Shown in pieces: positions 7,243 through 11,047 of a stretch of 11,047 nt of DNA. Below the pieces are notes generated by a model that saw only the letters and a list, made by a program, of their open reading frames with translations, searched no databases and was not told where the DNA came from. Location of the stretch: NCBI GenBank assembly GCA_946886545.1, contig CAMPIU010000056.1, forward strand, positions 1 through 11,047. The letters run 5' to 3'. The first letter of the stretch is position 1; every line of letters begins with the position of its first letter. Source of the stretch: an uncultured Flavobacteriales bacterium (lineage in GTDB: Bacteria; Bacteroidota; Bacteroidia; Flavobacteriales; Crocinitomicaceae). Made by a program: the position numbers and the translations under genes.

Positions 7243-7260
7243 GCAAATTCGGGAATTTGC
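7243..7260. promoter_or_regulatory. Palindrome abutting the start of the PH-domain gene
   Basis: GCAAATTC (7243-7250) and GAATTTGC (7253-7260) are perfect reverse complements separated by GG. The element ends 2 bases before the ATG at 7263, where the ribosome would bind. It could be an operator or a small hairpin that limits translation. A one-mismatch -7 match, TAATTTGG (7228-7235), lies just upstream. Confidence 0.4.
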
Positions 7261-7262
7261 TA

Positions 7263-7691
7263 ATGAAATTTCTCAGTAGAAAAAGTGTTTTCTTCAGCAT
7301 CCTAATCCTTGGTTTAGTTGCTTTTCTAATTGGATTTTCTGTTTTCGGAATTGCATTCGGCTGGATTGAGAAATCCGACTACTGGATTCTTATTCCTTTT
7401 TTGACAATTGACGCACTCTTATTGTGGATCTATTTTGGAACAAGCTACCAACTTACGAACACAGATCTTATTTATCGAAGCGGTCCAATCAGGGGAAAGA
7501 TCCGCATTGATGAGATCCGCGAGATTGTAACGGGAAAAACACTTTACGCCGGATTGAAACCAGCAACAGCAGGAAAGGGATTGATTATTAAATTCCGTAA
7601 ATACGATGAGATTTACATCAGTCCGTTATCCAATGAGGTGTTTATTGCCGAGATCCTGAAACGCAATCCGGATATTGTTATTACCGGTTAG
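7263..7691 (+). CDS. Small membrane protein with bacterial PH domain (PF06713-like)
   Basis: A 142-residue protein with two predicted membrane segments (about 10-32 and 40-58) followed by a soluble domain (61-140). That domain has the features of the YyaB-like bacterial PH fold: YQLTNTDLIYRSGPIRGKI, IDEIREIVTGKTLYAGLKPA, a GLIIKFRKYDEIYISP strand pair, and a closing ILKRNPDIVI helix. Proteins of this kind are widespread and mostly uncharacterised; the PH fold usually mediates protein or membrane contacts. The frame opens with TTG at 7257, but the ATG at 7263 gives the natural MKFLSRKS start, with positive residues before the first membrane segment. It stands alone and faces the blaI-like gene, with a hairpin terminator between them. 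Family assignment likely, function unknown. Confidence 0.8.
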   Translation: MKFLSRKSVFFSILILGLVAFLIGFSVFGIAFGWIEKSDYWILIPFLTIDALLLWIYFGTSYQLTNTDLIYRSGPIRGKIRIDEIREIVTGKTLYAGLKPATAGKGLIIKFRKYDEIYISPLSNEVFIAEILKRNPDIVITG

Positions 7692-7706
7692 AAAGACTTA
7701 AAAAAA

Positions 7707-7737
7707 GAAAACCCTGACGATAAATGTCAGGGCTTTC
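7707..7737 (-). terminator. Rho-independent terminator between convergent genes
   Basis: CCCTGAC (7712-7718) pairs with GTCAGGG (7726-7732) around a 7-base loop, extended after one A-C mismatch by GAAA/TTTC. Read on the minus strand, the hairpin is followed by TTTTCTTTTTTT, a strong terminator for the blaI-like gene ending at 7741. On the plus strand only a short CTTTC follows, so termination of the PH-domain gene here would be weaker. Confidence 0.82.
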
Positions 7738-7740
7738 GAA

Positions 7741-8064
7741 TTATAAAATTTCATTGAGCGAAACGTTACTGTTGTAGAATGAAACGATTTCGTTTCGGCT
7801 TCCGTCAAAGTAAAACTTCAAAATGTAGTCCGCCAAATAATCACGGTACTGCTCGCGGCCAATTTTCGGAAGGTAGATGTAGCCCCTTCCCATTGGTTTG
7901 TGCTTGATGAATTTTTTGCGCTCTAAGATTCGTACGATTGTTGAGACAGTGTTGTAAGCTGGTTTTGGATTGGGATACATGTCAACAATTTCTTTTACAG
8001 TTGCTTTTTCCAGTTTCCAAAGCCTTAACATGACTTTCTCTTCTGCGGGTGTTAGTCTTTCCAT
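7741..8064 (-). CDS. BlaI/MecI/CopY family transcriptional repressor
   Basis: A 107-residue winged-helix repressor. Residues 1-70 hold the DNA-binding domain: LTPAEEKVMLRLWKLEKATV, then the recognition helix region PKPAYNTVSTIVRILERKKFI (34-54), and the wing KHKPMGRGYIYLP. The C-terminal part (about 71-107, FDGSRNEIVSFYN) is the dimerisation region and is slightly short for the family (usually about 120-128). BlaI-type repressors bind as dimers to operators and are normally released when a partner membrane metallopeptidase (BlaR1/M56 type) triggers their cleavage. No such partner gene is in this window, so the target is unknown. It has its own promoter and a strong terminator, and lies 64 bases after the exported peptidase gene on the same strand, so some read-through is possible. 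Confidence 0.92.
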   Translation of the reverse strand: MERLTPAEEKVMLRLWKLEKATVKEIVDMYPNPKPAYNTVSTIVRILERKKFIKHKPMGRGYIYLPKIGREQYRDYLADYILKFYFDGSRNEIVSFYNSNVSLNEIL

Positions 8065-8089
8065 GTTATATTAGTTTGTGGTAATGTGT

Positions 8090-8120
8090 CAAATCTAACA
8101 AAAAAAGTTTTCTCCACCAA
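8090..8120 (-). promoter_or_regulatory. Bacteroidota-type promoter of the blaI-like gene
   Basis: On the minus strand TTGG (8120-8117) is followed after exactly 19 bases by TAGATTTG (8097-8090), an exact match to the TAnnTTTG -7 element used by the Bacteroidota housekeeping sigma factor. Transcription would start near 8083, about 20 bases before the ATG at 8064. A weak dyad of TTTG and CAAA around the start region could hold the repressor's own operator, but it is not convincing. Confidence 0.7.
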
Positions 8121-8128
8121 CAAATTAC

Positions 8129-9325
8129 TTATAATTTTAGTTTCGCTCTCAAGTCCTTTGATAAACCCTCTTTATTCAGGTAAATATTGATCGTTTTCAA
8201 GCGGAAATAGTGCTCGGAAACGTAGAGATACCCTTGAGGGAGGTTGTCTGTTCCCCAGGAATTTTTCACCAAAAAGTAACGTGTACCGCTTTGATCTTTG
8301 AACATTCCCACAATATGCATTCCATGGTCATCAGTTGTTACTTTTCCGTCATAACCCTGCTGGCGTTTTTCCTGTGTAATTGTTTGCTCTTTAACGGGTT
8401 CCAAAAATGCATTGGATATTTTTGCCGCTCCTGCATCATTGAAAGATTTATTGTCTTTTCCGCGTGTTTGGATTGTTGATTCATCTTCAGGAACGATTGC
8501 AATTCCCTGACGGAAGTTAAATCCTTTTTCAGAAACATCAGCTCCCCAAGCTAAAGTATACCCGTTTTTCAATGCGTTTTCAGCTACTGCGACCATGTCT
8601 TCCAAGGGAACATTGTAACTGTCGCCCCAAGCCCAGTTGTCAGGAATTGCAATTTCACATGCTTCGTAGAACGGATCATTACTGAACGAAGTAATAGAAA
8701 CGTAATCATTCATCTTCAAACCCAAAGAGTTGGCGTAAGTCATCGGGGTGTATTTTTTACCTTCGAAAGTAAATTCGGTAATGTCGGGTCCTAAATACGC
8801 ATCCAAAAGAGAAGAAAAAGCTTTTTTCCATTCAGTTCCGATTCCGTGTCCTTTTTGAACTTCTACCAAAACGGTTTGCATGAAACTGTTTAATACGGCA
8901 AATAATTCTTCGTGATTGTAAGTGGTTTTTCCGTTAGTCAATCCAGAGTAAACACTTTTTGGAACAATTCCGTAGCGCTTGATCACGTAAGGAATGTCAT
9001 GAAATGCCCCACCTTCGCTAAAATTGATTTTCCCATCCATGCGGATGAAACGATCTGCTTTAGATTCGTATGCTTTACGAACAATATACATTTCAGCCAA
9101 TTCAGACGGGTTTTTATGTCCCAAACGGATCAATTCGCTTTCAAAGAAAGATAAAGATGAAAAGCTCCAGCAAGTTCCGGTCATTCCCTGGCTTTCAACC
9201 GGAGTTGCATCTAATTGTACAACTTTGGTGAATTGGTATTTACTATCCGGAGCGTTTGTTACTGTTTGCCCAAAGGCAAGTTGGGTACTCAGAGCCAAGG
9301 CTCCAAATAAAATATGTTTTCTCAT
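8129..9325 (-). CDS. Exported C1B cysteine peptidase (PepC/bleomycin hydrolase type)
   Basis: A 398-residue papain-fold peptidase. It starts with a signal peptide (MRKHILFGALALSTQLAFGQ), so unlike classical cytoplasmic PepC it should act in the periplasm or outside the cell. The catalytic set is intact: Gln46 (oxyanion hole) and Cys52 in ESQGMTGTCWSFSS, His334 in DDHGMHIVG, and Asn355 in VKNSWG. The order and the wide spacing between Cys and His, with a large insertion, fit the C1B branch rather than plain papain; C1B enzymes typically act as aminopeptidases in hexameric rings. The length is a little under that of cytoplasmic homologues (about 440-450). It lies 54 bases after dprA on the same strand. 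A one-mismatch -7 element, TAAATTTC, precedes the gene. The substrate is unknown. Confidence 0.92.
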   Translation of the reverse strand: MRKHILFGALALSTQLAFGQTVTNAPDSKYQFTKVVQLDATPVESQGMTGTCWSFSSLSFFESELIRLGHKNPSELAEMYIVRKAYESKADRFIRMDGKINFSEGGAFHDIPYVIKRYGIVPKSVYSGLTNGKTTYNHEELFAVLNSFMQTVLVEVQKGHGIGTEWKKAFSSLLDAYLGPDITEFTFEGKKYTPMTYANSLGLKMNDYVSITSFSNDPFYEACEIAIPDNWAWGDSYNVPLEDMVAVAENALKNGYTLAWGADVSEKGFNFRQGIAIVPEDESTIQTRGKDNKSFNDAGAAKISNAFLEPVKEQTITQEKRQQGYDGKVTTDDHGMHIVGMFKDQSGTRYFLVKNSWGTDNLPQGYLYVSEHYFRLKTINIYLNKEGLSKDLRAKLKL

Positions 9326-9379
9326 TTTTCTAGTTTATGGCCCCTAAAATAGAAATTTAAGTGCAAACAGACTTGTTCT

Positions 9380-10483
9380 TTAATGTATTAGTTGAAAGCG
9401 CCTTCCCGGAAGGGAGCGAACCAAACCCTTGAATTCCAAACTCAGCAGATCACTTGAAACCTCGCTAACTGTGAGGGAAGATAAATAGCCAATGGTATCT
9501 AATGTCAGTTCCGTTTTGGTTTTCATCACGGAAATGATCTTTTCTTCCCGCAAATTGAGATCCACAAAGAGAGATCTTTGCTGTGTCCGTGTTTGTTCCT
9601 CTATTTGCCAGTTCATTGCATCAATCAGATCTTCGGAATTCCGGATCAGAAAAGCCTGATTCTTCTGAATAAGCTTTAAACAACCCGAGGAATATGGTCT
9701 CGAAATATCTCCAGGATAAGCGAAAACGTCCCGGTTATAATCCGAAGCTAAACCTGCGGTTATTAATGAACCACCTTTTTCGCCGCTTTCCACAACAATT
9801 GTCGCATCAGTTAAACCGGCTACAATTCTGTTGCGCATGGGAAAATGAGCAGGTTCAGCTTTTTGGGAGGGAATGAACTCACTGATTATCCCACCTGTTT
9901 CGAGCATCCTATCAGCAATTTTCCGGTGTTCTCCCGGATACATTTTAGCTAAACCATGGCCTAAAACGCCCCAGGTTGGCAGATTTTGTCTCAGTGCTTC
10001 CTGGTGTGCATAAATATCAATTCCGTATGCCATTCCACTAACAATGGTTACATTGTGTAAAGCCAAACCTTCAATCAGTTCATGAGTAAGTGCTTTGCCA
10101 TAATCTGTTGCATGGCGGGTTCCGACAATGGAAACCAGTTTGGGAGGGTTCCATTCGATATTTCCTTTACTGTAAAGCAACAAGGGTGCATCACTGCATT
10201 GTTTCAATCTTCGGGGATAATCCTTTTCCGTGAAAAAAACAGTCTTTCCACCTATGCGTTCCAATTCCTGTAGTACTTTATCGGCTTCAACCAAAGCACT
10301 CAACCGCAGTTTTAATGAAACAAAATCAGCAGGAATTCCTGGAATTTTAGCAAGGTTCAGGCGTTTTTCGGTAAAGAATGCTTCCAGGTCATTAAAATGG
10401 GAAACAATAACGCGGGCTCTTCGACTTCCGATACCACTTAAAAAGGTAAGTGCAATTTGATGATGAATAGTTGTGAAATTCAA
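9380..10483 (-). CDS. dprA: DNA-processing protein DprA
   Basis: DprA binds incoming single-stranded DNA during natural transformation and loads RecA onto it. This 367-residue copy has the usual layout: an N-terminal helix-hairpin-helix region (about 1-70, IALTFLSGIGSRRARVIV), the Rossmann-like DNA-binding core with SIVGTRHATDYG (118-129), VSGMAYGIDIYAH (148-160), the FPMRNRIVAGL loop (214-224), GEKGGSLITAGLA (234-246) and the GCLKLI segment (267-272), and a C-terminal winged-helix DML1-like domain (about 310-367). The start is a TTG at 10483. No in-frame ATG lies between an upstream stop near 10525 and the conserved domain, so the TTG is accepted. The gene diverges from the receptor gene with only 44 bases between them. 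Confidence 0.97.
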   Translation of the reverse strand: MNFTTIHHQIALTFLSGIGSRRARVIVSHFNDLEAFFTEKRLNLAKIPGIPADFVSLKLRLSALVEADKVLQELERIGGKTVFFTEKDYPRRLKQCSDAPLLLYSKGNIEWNPPKLVSIVGTRHATDYGKALTHELIEGLALHNVTIVSGMAYGIDIYAHQEALRQNLPTWGVLGHGLAKMYPGEHRKIADRMLETGGIISEFIPSQKAEPAHFPMRNRIVAGLTDATIVVESGEKGGSLITAGLASDYNRDVFAYPGDISRPYSSGCLKLIQKNQAFLIRNSEDLIDAMNWQIEEQTRTQQRSLFVDLNLREEKIISVMKTKTELTLDTIGYLSSLTVSEVSSDLLSLEFKGLVRSLPGRRFQLIH

Positions 10484-10527
10484 TTTTTTGGTACTTTGGT
10501 CTCTTGAATATAAGAAAAAACAGCTTT

Positions 10528-10996
10528 ATGAAGCAAGTTCTACTCCTACTTTTTTTAAGCCCGATTACACTTTTTTCTCAAGAGATAGTCGGTACGGTTT
10601 TGAATGCTGAAACGAAGGAGGTAATTCCTTTTGCACAGCTGAAAATTATTGGAGGATCTCAGACCATGACAAATGAGAATGGGGAGTTTTCTTTTAAATT
10701 GGAGTCATTTCCTGCTACTTGTATTATTTCCGCAACTGATTATTATTCCGATACGATACAAATCACTTCAAACCGGATTGAGGCTATTCGACTGAGACCA
10801 TTGATACAGGTCCAGGATCTTGGACCGGTGGTTGTTGCAGCTTCACGCAGACCACAGTCAGTTCAGGAATTGACTATTTCACTGGATATTATAAAACCCG
10901 AATTAATTGCCAACAAAGGAATAACGGATTTGGAACAGGCTGTTGACCAGGTTCCCGGAGCTTACGCAATGGACGGACAAGTAAGCATTCGAGGAG
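10528..10996 (+). CDS. TonB-dependent receptor, N-terminal part only
   Basis: The first 156 residues of an outer-membrane TonB-dependent receptor. A signal peptide (MKQVLLLLFLSPITLFSQ) is followed by a carboxypeptidase-regulatory-like domain (about 20-92: EIVGTVLNAETKEVIPFAQL, then MTNENGEFSFKL). Then comes the start of the plug domain (from about 105: ASRRPQSVQELTISLDII, then DLEQAVDQVPGAYAMDG and VSIRG). The sequence is of the Cir/BtuB-like plug type, without the SusC signature, so the substrate cannot be named. Genomic sequence stops at 10996; the frame stays open through the adapter that follows, but those residues are not real. A possible promoter, TTG (10471) with GTACTTTG (10491-10498), lies in the start of dprA. 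Confidence 0.88.
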
Positions 10997-11047
10997 CTGT
11001 CTCTTATACACATCTCCGAGCCACGAGACGTAGAGGAATCTCGTATT
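10997..11047 (+). other. Illumina Nextera adapter contamination at the contig end
   Basis: From 10997 the sequence reads CTGTCTCTTATACACATCT, the Nextera transposase mosaic end, then CCGAGCCACGAGAC (the adapter stem with one C missing). GTAGAGGA (11030-11037) equals a standard 8-base Nextera i7 index (N712 as I recall it), and ATCTCGTAT (11038-11046) is the beginning of the P7 sequence. The last base departs from the adapter. These bases come from library construction and are not part of the organism. Confidence 0.97.

Noticed and set aside
10997..11047. Arg-rich novel C-terminus of the receptor
   Set aside because: It is the translation of adapter sequence.
1..11047. CRISPR array, tRNA/rRNA genes, insertion sequence or prophage
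   Set aside because: No regularly spaced repeats with spacers, no tRNA-like folds noticed, and no transposase, integrase or phage gene in any frame.

Overview
The window looks like chromosomal DNA of a member of the Bacteroidota, most likely a flavobacterium-type organism. Four things point this way: a DUF4382 lipoprotein, the C-terminal end of a type IX secretion (T9SS) sorting domain, a TonB-dependent receptor with an N-terminal carboxypeptidase-regulatory-like domain, and a promoter upstream of the blaI-like gene that fits the Bacteroidota pattern (TTG, 19 bases, TAnnTTTG). A guess at a Fluviicola-like genus is memory only and not established here.

Layout from left to right. A minus-strand DUF4382 lipoprotein gene (4-528) diverges from a full-length mfd gene (807-4148, transcription-repair coupling factor). 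mfd has the same 18-20 bp perfect palindrome on both sides, a stem-loop in its leader and another just after its stop. The 574-base gap that follows (4149-4722) holds a long imperfect inverted repeat and a run of seven roughly 11-bp units beginning with ATG. Next is a 598-residue membrane-bound regulator (4723-6519: signal peptide, TPRs, one membrane segment, coiled coil, LuxR-like HTH). A second gap (6520-7262) holds two related box-plus-hairpin modules and the tail end of a T9SS cargo gene. It is followed by a small two-TM membrane protein with a bacterial PH domain (7263-7691). A hairpin terminator separates this from three minus-strand genes: a BlaI/MecI-type repressor, an exported PepC/bleomycin-hydrolase-type cysteine peptidase, and dprA. 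The last gene, a TonB-dependent receptor, diverges from dprA and is cut by the end of the contig.

The final 51 bases (10997-11047) are not genomic. They read as an Illumina Nextera transposase end, an 8-base index and the start of the P7 adapter. The receptor gene is therefore truncated by an assembly artefact and its last apparent residues must be ignored.

Functionally the genes are mostly unrelated: DNA repair (mfd), DNA uptake and recombination (dprA), envelope proteins, and two regulators. I see no defence island, prophage, CRISPR array, insertion sequence or RNA gene, and no convincing new multi-gene system. The parts that named families do not explain are the structured intergenic elements around mfd and in the two large gaps.
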